Of a DNA stretch of 64,000 nt, positions 51,614 to 60,427 are shown one piece after another; within the stretch, counting starts at the first letter, position 1, and each line of letters opens with the position of its first letter. The notes below the pieces were generated by a model that ran no database searches, had not been told where the DNA came from, and saw only the letters and a list, made by a program, of their open reading frames with translations. Source of the DNA: Luteimonas saliphila (lineage in GTDB: Bacteria; Pseudomonadota; Gammaproteobacteria; Xanthomonadales; Xanthomonadaceae). Both the position numbers and the translations under genes were made by a program. Where the stretch lies: the NCBI RefSeq assembly GCF_016774335.1, contig NZ_JAETWA010000014.1:1-64000 (forward strand). The letters run 5' to 3'.

Positions 51614-51919
51614 TCAGTAGAGCCGCAGCGGGATGCCTTGGCGGGTGCGCTCGCTGTAGTCGGCGCGGACTTCGAGGCAATACGGCCCCGCCATCGCGAA
51701 CCGGCGGCAGACTTCCGGGCGCGTTTCGTAGTACGAGCAGCGCATGTGCGCGGAATCCAGCGCCACGCACCAGCCCTCCTCGTCGCGTGCCATCACCTGC
51801 AGCCCTCCCTGGGTGGTGGTCATGTGCTGCGGAATGCGGTCCTCGGGCTGCAGCACCACGGTCAGCCGGCAACACACCGCGTCGCATCTCCCGCACAGGG
51901 GAACCTGGTCGTCGGTCAT
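51614..51919 (-). CDS. YkgJ-family cysteine cluster protein
   Basis: This 101-aa protein has the CxxCxxxCC cluster (CGRCDAVCC, residues about 9-17) and three later cysteines (WCVAL, RCSYY, VCRRF/YCLEV). The pattern fits the zinc- or iron-chelating YkgJ/UPF0153 family of unknown function. The ATG at MTDDQVPLCGRC is preferred over a longer start. It lies 7 nt after the methyltransferase gene. Confidence 0.82.
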   Translation of the reverse strand: MTDDQVPLCGRCDAVCCRLTVVLQPEDRIPQHMTTTQGGLQVMARDEEGWCVALDSAHMRCSYYETRPEVCRRFAMAGPYCLEVRADYSERTRQGIPLRLY

Positions 51920-51926
51920 CGAGCCA

Positions 51927-52589
51927 CTATTCCCGGCTTCCGCGGCGATAGTGCAGCAGGCTGCCACGGTGCGGCGGCTCGTCGCCATCGTTCATCGGGC
52001 AGCGCTCCTGCCGAACCTCGAATCCCTGGCTTTCGAGCAGCTTGCTGAAGCGCGCGCTGTTGCCGCGGCCGGGATCGGTGACCACCACCTCCGCCTCGGG
52101 CAGCGCATGCCGTTCGACCACGGCCGCGAGCAGCTCGGCGTGGCCGCGTTCGTACAGCACGTCGCTGGCGATGATCGCGTCGAAGCGACCGAGCGCCGGC
52201 AACGGCGTGTCCCAGCGCAGCTCGCGGTAGCGCAGTGCCGGCAGGCTGTTGAGCGCGGCGTTGTAGGCGAGGAAGACCTCGGTCAGCGGATGCGCGTCCG
52301 ACGCCACGATGTGGGCGCCGCGCTGCTGCAGCACCAGGCTCGCCAGGCCGATGCCGCAACCGAGTTCCAGCATGCGCTTGCCCTCGATGTCGAAACGCTG
52401 CATGGCCTGCGCCAGCAACCGGCTCGCAGGCCAGACCTGCCCGAACAGGCTCCATTGCGAGGAAGAGATGCCGATGCGCGCGCTGTGCCCGTCCGGATCG
52501 GCGAATTGCTGCGTATCGCTCAGTACGCGCAACCGGTACACATGGCCGCCGACGGCGTGCCTGGTCTCGCGGATCTGGTAACCCGGCAT
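51927..52589 (-). CDS. Class I methyltransferase, METTL21-like
   Basis: This 220-aa protein has a Rossmann methyltransferase fold with motif I LELGCGIGLASLVLQQRG, acidic motif II (IVASDAHPL) and DAIIASDVLYERGHAELLA, which resembles the DVLY motif of the METTL21/lysine-methyltransferase group. The N-terminus (HVYRLRVLSDTQQFADPDG) also recalls that group. GGGAG 5 nt before the ATG decides the start over a longer frame. It heads a four-gene minus-strand operon. The substrate is unknown. Confidence 0.8.
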   Translation of the reverse strand: MPGYQIRETRHAVGGHVYRLRVLSDTQQFADPDGHSARIGISSSQWSLFGQVWPASRLLAQAMQRFDIEGKRMLELGCGIGLASLVLQQRGAHIVASDAHPLTEVFLAYNAALNSLPALRYRELRWDTPLPALGRFDAIIASDVLYERGHAELLAAVVERHALPEAEVVVTDPGRGNSARFSKLLESQGFEVRQERCPMNDGDEPPHRGSLLHYRRGSRE

Positions 52590-52803
52590 GGGCGCTCCCG
52601 CAACGGCGTCGCCACACAACTTGGGCGTTAACGCGTGGAGACAAGCGCAGCGAGCGACGGCGACGGCGGTCGGACGGGACGCACGAGACAGCTGTTGAAC
52701 GAAGGCCATGTTACGCGATCGGGCCTGCGCCTGCCGTGAACGCAGGCGTCCGCCCGCCGCATCGGCTTTGGGCGCATACTCGAAACTCCACTAAGGAGTC
52801 CGC

Positions 52804-53070
52804 ATGGCGAACTACCAGATCGCGCTGTTCACGTTCACGCTGTCCGGCGACCGCAGCATCGGGCCGACGGCGTTGACGGAACTGTGGATGCGCGCCTGCG
52901 GGACCAGCGACGTCGGCGTCGATCGCAAGGAGTCGCATCGCGAGGGGCGGCCGGTCTACACGCTCTACGCGTCCCGGAACCTGGCCGACCTGCAGGGCGT
53001 GGAAACGCGCCTGCGTACGCTGCTGGAGTCCGCGCACCTGAATGCGTCGATCAGTCCCGTCTACCGTTGA
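52804..53070 (+). CDS. Small conserved hypothetical protein
   Basis: This 88-aa protein has no domain I can name. It shows a mixed alpha/beta pattern (YQIALFTFTLSGDRS; TLYASRNLADLQGVETRLRTLL) and no signal peptide. AAGGAG 7 nt before the ATG supports it as coding. It is divergent from the methyltransferase gene; the 214-nt gap between them shows no clear signal. Confidence 0.65.
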   Translation: MANYQIALFTFTLSGDRSIGPTALTELWMRACGTSDVGVDRKESHREGRPVYTLYASRNLADLQGVETRLRTLLESAHLNASISPVYR

Positions 53071-53276
53071 CCGCGAAGCGCGGCGGGAACATCGACGCGA
53101 TCCACGGCGGCAGCCGAAACGCTTCCCGCACAAAAATGCCATCCCCGGCGCCGTTGCCGGTTCGCGCGCACCGGGCCACGTTCGGGCCCGGACCATGCCG
53201 GCGTAGTCGATGCCCGGGCTGCAGAGCATCCGGATCCGTCTTGCTCCGGCTCCCGCGGCTCGTGCCTGATCGAGCC

Positions 53277-53304
53277 TGGTGCCGGACATGAGCTTGGTGC
53301 CGGA
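53277..53304. repeat. 10-bp duplication of the tRNA-Thr 3' end
   Basis: TGGTGCCGGA occurs at 53295-53304 (the 3' end of the tRNA gene, read on the minus strand as TCCGGCACCA) and again at 53277-53286, 18 nt away. Duplicated tRNA ends can be scars of integration, but 10 bp is short and no integrase is near. Confidence 0.4.
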
Positions 53305-53370
53305 AATAGGAATCGAACCTACGACCTACGCATTACGAATGCGCCGCTCTACCAACTGAGCTATTCCGGC
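53295..53370 (-). tRNA. tRNA-Thr (anticodon CGT)
   Basis: A complete cloverleaf is visible on the minus strand: acceptor GCCGGAA/TTCCGGC, D arm GCTC/GAGC with AGTTGGTA, anticodon loop TTCGTAA (anticodon CGT, reading ACG), T arm GTAGG-TTCGATT-CCTAT. Discriminator A and an encoded CCA end it. Length is 76 nt with CCA. Confidence 0.97.
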
Positions 53371-53381
53371 AAGGGCCGCAA

Positions 53382-53410
53382 ATTCTAGGGGCTGGGGCCG
53401 GTGCGGTCAA
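53382..53410 (-). promoter_or_regulatory. Promoter of tRNA-Thr
   Basis: On the minus strand, -35 TTGACC (53410-53405) and -10 TAGAAT (53387-53382) are 17 nt apart. The -10 ends 11 nt before the tRNA 5' end. This supports TAGAAT as a working -10 in this organism. Confidence 0.75.
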
Positions 53411-53579
53411 AGGGAATGCGCCGGGCGTCCGGTCCGCCGGCGGCGCGGCGCCGGCGGTCGTGCCCTCGCTGGCGCAGGAACGACGCGTAGCGGGGCTCGA
53501 GGTCCGTCGAAACCGCGGAATCATGCGCTCACGGGGCGCGTGCGGCGCCGGGCGGAGCGGGGAACACCACAGGCGAAGC

Positions 53580-55280
53580 TCACAGCATGCCGGTCGGCCA
53601 GGATGTGGCCAGTGTCGTCACCGCTGCGATCCGCGCATGCAGTTCGTCGGCCAGGCGCGTCGCCAGGGCGACCACGGTCAGCGTCGGGAAGCTCCAGCCG
53701 CCTGTCGGGAACACCGAGCTGCCCGCCACGTACAGATTGTCGATGCCATGGACCCGGCACTGCAGGTCGACGACCCCTTTGCCGGGCGACGATGCCATCC
53801 GCGTCGTGCCCATGTGGTGCGCCGTCGCCTGCACCCGGGGGGTCGCGCTGGTGTCGTGCAGCCAGTCGGCCGGTTCGAAGTCGCACTTGAAATGCGCGGC
53901 CACGTCGCTGGCCATCAGGGTGGCGGCGGTCCGGATGCTTCGCTCGTCGAGCGTGCCCAGGCGCCAGTCGACCTTGACCTTTCGCAGTCCCAGCGCGTCC
54001 CGCTGGTCGGACAGCGCGACCCGGCTGTCGCGGTTGGGCGCCTGTTCGAAGTAGCCCACCATTTCGATGCGATCGGTGGCCACCGTCGGGCTGCGGACCA
54101 GCTTCCGGCATCCGGCATGGACCAGGTGGCCGCCATGCCGGAGCGTGCTCAGCGCCAGCCGGACCCGGCCCGGGTCGGGCGCGGGGGGCGGGAGCCGGGC
54201 TGGCAGGTCCTGGTCCAGCGCGTCGAGCAGCTGGCGTTCCACGCACCGGCTTTCGTCGGCGGGATTCGCCGGCCTGCGCAGCGAGGCCCGCAGGGATCGC
54301 AGCGCACGCACGCCCGGAGGCGCCGGGCGCTCCACCAGGAACGGCCATGCCCGGGCGGCCAGCAGCCGGTGCGTCCGCTGCGCATGGTCCGACAGGCTCA
54401 GCTGGCGGTGCGCGCGCGCCGGCGCATGGTCCAGGGGCCAGGCATAGCCCCGGGCCAGCCGATCCAGCCCGCCGCCGTGCAAGGTCCCCAGACCGCAGCG
54501 TGGGTGATCCATGAAGTAGCGTCCCACCAGGTCGCGGTCGTTGCCGAGCCCGTTGCGCGCGACCTGGTCCGACAGCAACAGCAGCCGCGCATTCTCCAGC
54601 CCGCCCGCGGCCAGCACGAACAGGCGCGCGCTGACCCGGCCACGACGACCGTCGAGGCCCCCGATCGCTGCGCCGAGCACCGCGGCGGCATCCTCGGCGA
54701 CATCCAGCCGCATCAAGTTGGCATGCAGCACCAGCTCCAGGTTGGGCGCGGCACGCAGCAGGTCCAGGTGCGTGCTCGCGTAATCCACCGGGCTGATGCG
54801 GAAGGTCCGGTCGCTCAGGTTCACGGAGGGTGGCGCACGCCTGGCGGCGCCTCGTGGCGGCACGAAGCTCCCGTCCTCGATCCCTCCGGGCTCCACCCGG
54901 CAGGCCCTGCTTGCGCGCGCGTAGTACGGAGCGAGTTCGTTCCAGCCGATCGGCCAGCCGCTGTCGGGCACCCATTCGCGCGCCGCCATCTCGAGCGAAC
55001 TGAGCGGGATGCAGCCACCGCCCCAGAGCCGGGCGGCACCGCCGAGGGCACGCAGGCGGCTGATCCCGGGATCGAGCATGCAGGGGCCGACCGACTCCCC
55101 GTCGCTCAACGCCTGGCTGGCGTGCTCGCTGTGCAGGCCGCCGCTTTCGAGCAGGCACACCTTCCACCGCGTGTTGGCGAACTCGGCCGCGATGGTGAGG
55201 CCGGCCGGCCCCGCACCGACGATGCACAGATCCGCCTCGAACCTGTCGGGGCAGTCCGGCGCGCGAAAGTCCTTGATCAT
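53580..55280 (-). CDS. GMC family oxidoreductase
   Basis: This FAD-dependent dehydrogenase/oxidase has the dinucleotide fold at its N-terminus (GAGPAG, 22-27) and the C-terminal GMC domain. The 566-aa protein ends in the usual pattern: ATAHHMGTTRM with the first catalytic His, then LYVAGSSVFPTGGWSFPTLT. In most relatives the second catalytic position is Asn (NPTLT), but here it is Phe (FPTLT). The substrate is unknown; no cytochrome or gamma-subunit partner is adjacent. It may be inactive as a classical GMC enzyme or use another residue. Confidence 0.82.
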   Translation of the reverse strand: MIKDFRAPDCPDRFEADLCIVGAGPAGLTIAAEFANTRWKVCLLESGGLHSEHASQALSDGESVGPCMLDPGISRLRALGGAARLWGGGCIPLSSLEMAAREWVPDSGWPIGWNELAPYYARASRACRVEPGGIEDGSFVPPRGAARRAPPSVNLSDRTFRISPVDYASTHLDLLRAAPNLELVLHANLMRLDVAEDAAAVLGAAIGGLDGRRGRVSARLFVLAAGGLENARLLLLSDQVARNGLGNDRDLVGRYFMDHPRCGLGTLHGGGLDRLARGYAWPLDHAPARAHRQLSLSDHAQRTHRLLAARAWPFLVERPAPPGVRALRSLRASLRRPANPADESRCVERQLLDALDQDLPARLPPPAPDPGRVRLALSTLRHGGHLVHAGCRKLVRSPTVATDRIEMVGYFEQAPNRDSRVALSDQRDALGLRKVKVDWRLGTLDERSIRTAATLMASDVAAHFKCDFEPADWLHDTSATPRVQATAHHMGTTRMASSPGKGVVDLQCRVHGIDNLYVAGSSVFPTGGWSFPTLTVVALATRLADELHARIAAVTTLATSWPTGML

Positions 55281-55485
55281 CCGGCATCCCTGGATGGCTG
55301 CTGAAACAGGCCGTCCCGGTCCCGGGCGGGCCCCCGGCAGGCGTCGACCGGATCAGAGCATGTTTACGCAAGGGGGCGCGCGGCCCGGACAGGGGCGCCG
55401 GAAGCGCTAGAGCGTGGCGGACCCGGTCTCGTCGCCCGCGACGGCGAGCGGCTAGAGTAGCCGCTGGCCGAACCACCCCCGGATC

Positions 55486-56862
55486 ATGGCGAAGACCCGC
55501 ACGGCATATGTCTGCAGCGAATGCGGCGCCGATTTCAGCAAGTGGCAGGGACAGTGCGGCGCCTGCGGCGCCTGGGACACGCTGTCGGAAATCGTGCTGG
55601 AGACGGCTGCCGCGGCGAAGTCGCCCGCGGCGCGGCGGAGCGGCTGGGCCGGCAAGGTCGATCCGCCGAAGGTCACCGCGCTTCGCGACGTGCAGCAGGG
55701 CGAGGACGTGCGCGTGTCGACCGGCATCGGCGAGTTCGACCGCGTGCTGGGCGGCGGCCTGGTGCAGGGTGCGGTGGTGCTGGTGGGCGGCGATCCGGGC
55801 ATCGGCAAGTCGACCCTGCTGCTGCAGGCGGTGGCGTCGATGGCGGCGAGCCTGCCGGGCCTGTACGTCACCGGGGAGGAGTCGCTGGCGCAGGTGGCCG
55901 GGCGCGCGGCGCGCCTGGGCCTGCCGCTCGAGGGCCTCAACGCGCTGGCCGAGACTGGGATCGAACGGATCCTCGAACAGGCCGCGCAACTGCGCCCGCG
56001 GATCATCGTCGCCGACTCGGTGCAGACGCTGTGGACCGATTCGCTGACCGCGGCGCCCGGCTCGGTGAGCCAGGTGCGCGAGAGCGCCGCGAGGCTGGTT
56101 CGCTACGCCAAGGAGACGGGCACCGCGGTGTTCCTGGTCGGCCACGTCACCAAGGAAGGCGGCATCGCCGGCCCGCGCGTGCTCGAGCACATGGTCGACG
56201 CGGTGCTGTACTTCGAAGGCGATTCCGGCAGCCGCTTCCGCGTGCTGCGCGCGTTCAAGAACCGGTTCGGCGCGGTCAACGAGCTGGGCGTGTTCGCGAT
56301 GGGCGACAAGGGCCTGAAGGAAGTCCCGAATCCATCGGCGATCTTCCTGTCCGGTGGCAATACGCCGCAGCCCGGCAGCTGCGTGATGGTCACGCGCGAG
56401 GGCACGCGTCCCCTGCTGGTGGAGGTGCAGGCGCTGGTGGATGCCTCGCCGCTGTCGAATCCGCGGCGGGTCGCCGTGGGGCTCGAAGGCAACCGGCTGG
56501 CGATGCTGCTCGCGGTGCTGCACCGGCACGGCGGCGTGGTCACCGGCGACCAGGACGTGTTCGTGAACGTGGTCGGCGGCATCCGCGTGCAGGAAACGGC
56601 GGCCGACCTGCCGGTGCTGCTGTCGGTGCTCTCGTCGCTGCGCGACGCGCCGCTGCCGGAGAAGACGGTGGCGTTCGGCGAGGTCGGGCTCGCGGGCGAG
56701 ATCCGCCCGGTCCCGAATGGCGAGGAGCGGCTGAAGGAAGCGGCGACGCACGGCTTCCGTCGCGCGATCGTGCCCAAGGCGAACGCGCCGAAGGCCGGCA
56801 GCTACAAGGGCATGGAGGTGGTGGCGGTCGAGCGCCTGGCGGACGCGCTGGAACAGGCGTGA
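55486..56862 (+). CDS. radA: DNA repair protein RadA
   Basis: RadA (Sms) is a RecA-like ATPase that drives branch migration in recombination. The 458-aa product has an N-terminal zinc finger (C10, C13, C24 and C27), Walker A GDPGIGKST (about 102-110), the RadA-specific KNRFG motif (258-262) and a C-terminal Lon-protease-like domain. The ATG follows a 205-nt gap in which I see no clear promoter. Its stop overlaps the GTG of the next gene. Confidence 0.96.
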   Translation: MAKTRTAYVCSECGADFSKWQGQCGACGAWDTLSEIVLETAAAAKSPAARRSGWAGKVDPPKVTALRDVQQGEDVRVSTGIGEFDRVLGGGLVQGAVVLVGGDPGIGKSTLLLQAVASMAASLPGLYVTGEESLAQVAGRAARLGLPLEGLNALAETGIERILEQAAQLRPRIIVADSVQTLWTDSLTAAPGSVSQVRESAARLVRYAKETGTAVFLVGHVTKEGGIAGPRVLEHMVDAVLYFEGDSGSRFRVLRAFKNRFGAVNELGVFAMGDKGLKEVPNPSAIFLSGGNTPQPGSCVMVTREGTRPLLVEVQALVDASPLSNPRRVAVGLEGNRLAMLLAVLHRHGGVVTGDQDVFVNVVGGIRVQETAADLPVLLSVLSSLRDAPLPEKTVAFGEVGLAGEIRPVPNGEERLKEAATHGFRRAIVPKANAPKAGSYKGMEVVAVERLADALEQA

Positions 56863-57443
56863 ATCGCGCTCCTGCCGAGGGTCCGCGCCGGGGCTTCGCG
56901 CGCGCGATGTCCGTGGCCCTGCATCCCTTCGCGGTCCTGGGCGCGCTCGCGCTGCTGATGGCCTGGCGGCTGGATCCGGCCGGGCTGCCGCGCACCGCGA
57001 TCGGGATCGGCGTGGCCATCGCCATCGTCTGGAGCTTCGTGCTGCAACGCCGCCGCGCGGGGCACTGGCAGACGGTGGACGCCTCGCGCCCGCAGGAACG
57101 GCCGCTGCTGTACCTGCTGGCGCTGGTGGTGGCGGGCATTTTCTGGTGGTGGACGGGCGGGCGCGCATCGCCGACGTCGACCGGCGTGCTGGCGGCGATG
57201 GCGATGCTGTGCGCGGCCGCCGTGGCCAACCGCCGGATCAAGCTGTCGCTGCACGTGGCGAGCCTGGCGTTCGCAGGAGTGGTGTCGCTGGCGACCTGGC
57301 CGCTCGCCGGTGGCGTGTTACTCGTGCTGCTACCGCTGCTCGGTTGGGCGCGGCTGCGCATGGCGCGGCACACCTTGCCGGAAATTGCGGGCGGCGCGCT
57401 GCTCGGGCTGGCGTTCGGCGCCTTGCCACTGGTACTACGCTAG
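56859..57443 (+). CDS. PAP2-like membrane protein, degenerate
   Basis: This 194-aa protein has about five transmembrane helices. Its C-terminal half resembles PAP2 phosphatases: SLH stands where PSGH is expected, and R-x5-H-x3-E (WARLRMARHTLPE) where SR-x5-H-x3-D is expected. The KxxxxxxRP motif is not seen. Activity is therefore doubtful. The GTG start overlaps the radA stop; an ATG at 56907 is the alternative. Coupling to radA is implied by the overlap only. Confidence 0.65.
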   Translation: MNRAPAEGPRRGFARAMSVALHPFAVLGALALLMAWRLDPAGLPRTAIGIGVAIAIVWSFVLQRRRAGHWQTVDASRPQERPLLYLLALVVAGIFWWWTGGRASPTSTGVLAAMAMLCAAAVANRRIKLSLHVASLAFAGVVSLATWPLAGGVLLVLLPLLGWARLRMARHTLPEIAGGALLGLAFGALPLVLR

Positions 57444-57502
57444 CGCGGCGTTCCTGGCGCCTCCGCAAGTTGCCTCCGCAAGCGTGGATCCGCGCGCAGC
57501 CG

Positions 57503-58663
57503 CTATCGGTCGGACGCGCCGCCGACGTGCCGCGACACCGGCGCCAGGTCGGGCAGCCCGCCATCGCCGTCGGCGGAAAGCGCGATCACGCGGTCGGCGT
57601 CGTCGATATCGATGCCCTGCGTGGCGTACCACTCCGCGTCGTAGTAGCTGTGTACGTAACGCTCGCCGCCGTCGCAGAGGATGGTGACGATCGAGCCCTG
57701 CTCGCCGCGCGCGCGCATCGCCTGCGCGAGCCGCAGCACGCCGACGAAGTTGCTGCCGGTGGAGCCGCCGACCCGCCGCCCCAGGCGTGCGTTGATGTAG
57801 CGCATGGCCGCGAGGCTGAGCGCGTCGGGCACCTTGACCATGGCGTCGACGCAGCCGGGAATGAAGCTGCGTTCGACGGTGGGACGGCCGATGCCTTCGA
57901 TGCGCGACGCGGGCATCGTGGCCTCCGGTGGCGGCCGACCCTGCGACAGCGCGGCATAGTGCGCGTGGAAGGCGGAGTATTCCGGATCGACGCACAACAC
58001 GCGCGTGGCCAGGCCGCGGTAGCGCGCGTAGCGACCGATGGTGGCGCTGGTGCCGCCGGTGCCCGCACTGCACACGATCCACGCCGGCACCGGGTGCGGC
58101 TCCTGCTCCATCTGCCGGAAGATCGACTCGGCGATGTTGTTGTTGGCGCGCCAGTCGGTGGCGCGCTCGGCGTAGGTGAACTGGTCCATGAAATGACCGC
58201 CTGCGTCGCGCGAAAGCCGCTCCGACTCGGCCGCGATGTCGCAGGCGTTGCGGACCAGGTGGCAGCGTCCGCCGTGGAACTCGATCGCGGCGATCTTTTC
58301 CGGCGAGGTCGAGGCCGGCATCACCGCGACGAACGGCAGGCCCAGCAACCGCGCGAAATACGCTTCCGACACCGCGGTCGAACCGCTGGAGGCCTCCACC
58401 ACGGTGCTGCCCGCATGCAGCCAGCCGTTGGCCAGCGCGTACAGGAACAGCGATCGCGCCAGCCGGTGCTTGAGGCTGCCGGTGGGATGGCTCGATTCGT
58501 CCTTGAAGTAGATGTCGATGCCGGGGAACCCCGGCAGCGCCAGCGGGATCAGGTGGGTATCGGCGGAGCGGTTGAAATCCGCCTCGATCCGGCGGATCGC
58601 CGCGGCCGTCCAGGCGTGCTGGCGCGTGCAGGCGATACGGCAGGAGTCTTCGATGAAGGGCAT
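57503..58663 (-). CDS. PLP-dependent cysteine synthase-like enzyme (Cds1 type)
   Basis: This is a fold-type II PLP enzyme related to cysteine synthases. The 386-aa product shows [11 protein letters not shown] with the Schiff-base lysine K65, [14 protein letters not shown], the PLP phosphate loop [10 protein letters not shown] and a C-terminal segment typical of the Cds1-type L-cysteine desulfhydrases of yeast and mycobacteria. Desulfhydrase activity is inferred from that similarity. The ATG at [18 protein letters not shown] fits the family. It is divergent from the exported protein gene at 58843. Confidence 0.8.
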   Translation of the reverse strand: MPFIEDSCRIACTRQHAWTAAAIRRIEADFNRSADTHLIPLALPGFPGIDIYFKDESSHPTGSLKHRLARSLFLYALANGWLHAGSTVVEASSGSTAVSEAYFARLLGLPFVAVMPASTSPEKIAAIEFHGGRCHLVRNACDIAAESERLSRDAGGHFMDQFTYAERATDWRANNNIAESIFRQMEQEPHPVPAWIVCSAGTGGTSATIGRYARYRGLATRVLCVDPEYSAFHAHYAALSQGRPPPEATMPASRIEGIGRPTVERSFIPGCVDAMVKVPDALSLAAMRYINARLGRRVGGSTGSNFVGVLRLAQAMRARGEQGSIVTILCDGGERYVHSYYDAEWYATQGIDIDDADRVIALSADGDGGLPDLAPVSRHVGGASDR

Positions 58664-58842
58664 GGCAGGCCGCGCGACGCATGGGGAAAGCGCATTTTCG
58701 CCGATTCCCGCAGGTCCCGCTGGCGTCGGCGGGCTGGTGCGTTCGCCGACGCCGGAAGGGGGCGGAAGATGCATGGCCACTGCTTGTGCGCACCGGTGGC
58801 AGCCGGCACACTGGACCGGTCACGCAAACGGAGATTGCACGC

Positions 58843-59472
58843 ATGTCGAAGGGAATCGCGCGTCCTGCGCGCGCCGGGGGATGCTGGCTGGCGCTGGTGC
58901 TGATGCTGGTGGCCGGGGCGCCCGTGGTGGCCCGGTCGGCCGAACCGGTGGAGCGGCTTTCCGTCCCCGGTCCGCTGCGGCTGGATGGCCAGGGGTACCA
59001 CTTCGCGTGGAGCAGCCATCCCACGCCGGATTTCTACAAGCAGGAATACCTGCCGGCCGGGCAGACGCTCGATCGTTACCGGCAGATGCTGGTGCTCGAC
59101 CTGCTGGCCGTGGACGCGACTCCGGCCCAGCTCGCGGCGGCGAAGATCGCGGAACTCAAGGCACGCAAGCAGGCCGATCCGCTGGTCAACCACGACCTCG
59201 TCGTCAAGCAGGACGGCTCCGCCGCGCTGCTGGATTTCGTGCTGTCGGCGCCGGATGCGCAAGGCGACCTCGTGGTCGAGTGGAATGCCTACCGCTACCA
59301 GGCCCTGCCGGAGGGCGTACTGCTGTTCGGTATCAGCCGGCGCGCCTATGGCCACGAGGAGGCGCGCCGTTTCCTCGGCGAGGAACTCAGGCAGAACCGG
59401 TCGCGCTGGATCGACGAGGTCGCCGGGCTCGACATGCCCGCGATTTCGCTCCGCCCACCGTCGCAGCCTTGA
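58843..59472 (+). CDS. Exported protein of unknown function
   Basis: This 209-aa protein has a signal peptide (basic start, hydrophobic core LALVLMLVAGAPVV, cleavage near ARSAE about residue 34). The mature part has alternating strands and helices with no motif I recognise, and no Cys suitable for lipidation. GGAGA 8 nt before the ATG fixes the start. It lies between the Cds1-type gene (divergent) and the CcsA-like gene (convergent). Confidence 0.75.
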   Translation: MSKGIARPARAGGCWLALVLMLVAGAPVVARSAEPVERLSVPGPLRLDGQGYHFAWSSHPTPDFYKQEYLPAGQTLDRYRQMLVLDLLAVDATPAQLAAAKIAELKARKQADPLVNHDLVVKQDGSAALLDFVLSAPDAQGDLVVEWNAYRYQALPEGVLLFGISRRAYGHEEARRFLGEELRQNRSRWIDEVAGLDMPAISLRPPSQP

Positions 59473-59496
59473 CGGGGGGCGGGTGCGTCATCGGGC

Positions 59497-60285
59497 CTAG
59501 GGGCGGCGCAGCACCAGCTCGTAGACGAACTTGCTGCCGAAGAACGCCAGCACCAGCAGCGCCATCGCCGTCAACGTCCAGCGTACCGCCTTCGCGCCGC
59601 GCCAGCCGTAGCGCCAGCGGCCGAACAGCAGGGCACCGAACACCAGCCACGACATCAGGCTGAGCACGGTCTTGTGCGACAGCCGCTGGGCGAAGAAGTC
59701 CTGGACGAACAGCATCCCGGTCAGCAGGGTCGCGGTGAGCAGGACGAAGCCCACCGCGATCGTGCGGAACAGCAGCGTCTCCAGTTCGGTCAGCGGCGGC
59801 AGGACCCGCACCCAGCCGCGGAACTCGTGGCGGCGCAGGGCGCGCTCCTGCAGCCAGAGCATGATCGCCAGCAGTGCCGCGATCGCCAGCGACGCGTAGG
59901 CCAGCAACGCCAGCCAGGCGTGCAGTTCCAGCCGCCAGTCCAGATCCCTGGCCACGTGCGGGCCCGCGAACGCGTAGCCGACCAGGGCCGCGGCCGCGAT
60001 CGGATAGACCAGCACGCCCAGCGCGCCGAGCCGGCCGGTGGCGGCATAGGCGCTGGTCAGCGCCGCCATGCCGAGGCCGACCAGGGACAGCGCGGCGAAG
60101 AAGTGCAGGTCGAAACCGCCGCCGTGGCGCCAGCACAGGTAGTGGAACAGTCCATGCAGCGCCACCGCGCTCACCGCGGTCAGCAGCCAGAAGCCGGCGC
60201 CGGCGCCACCGTCGGCCAGCAGGCGGCGCACGACCAGCCAGGCTGCCAGCAGATACAACGCCGCGGCAATGAGAACGATTGACAT
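59497..60285 (-). CDS. CcsA/YpjD-like cytochrome c assembly family protein
   Basis: This 262-aa inner-membrane protein has about eight transmembrane helices and conserved histidines in LELHAWLALLAYA and LSHKTVLSLMSW, typical of the CcsA/HemX/YpjD family. In E. coli the relative YpjD lies next to ffh, as here, and has been linked to magnesium/cobalt (CorC) handling rather than cytochrome c. Which role applies is open. It is divergent from ffh. Confidence 0.85.
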   Translation of the reverse strand: MSIVLIAAALYLLAAWLVVRRLLADGGAGAGFWLLTAVSAVALHGLFHYLCWRHGGGFDLHFFAALSLVGLGMAALTSAYAATGRLGALGVLVYPIAAAALVGYAFAGPHVARDLDWRLELHAWLALLAYASLAIAALLAIMLWLQERALRRHEFRGWVRVLPPLTELETLLFRTIAVGFVLLTATLLTGMLFVQDFFAQRLSHKTVLSLMSWLVFGALLFGRWRYGWRGAKAVRWTLTAMALLVLAFFGSKFVYELVLRRP

Positions 60286-60392
60286 CGGGAAAGTGTCGCA
60301 CACGGCTGCGCGCGCGGGGCGTCCGCCCGACGCCGGGCAGGAGCGCGTCGGCCTGCCCGCTTCGACCACGCGGGACACGGCGGACCGCCCGC

Positions 60393-60398
60393 TATAAT
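60393..60398 (+). promoter_or_regulatory. -10 of ffh
   Basis: A consensus TATAAT lies 30 nt before the ffh ATG in the divergent ypjD-like/ffh gap. No good -35 can be named. The short leader contains no other feature. Confidence 0.6.
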
Positions 60399-60427
60399 CG
60401 CGAGCCGCTCCGCACCGGTGTTTTCCC

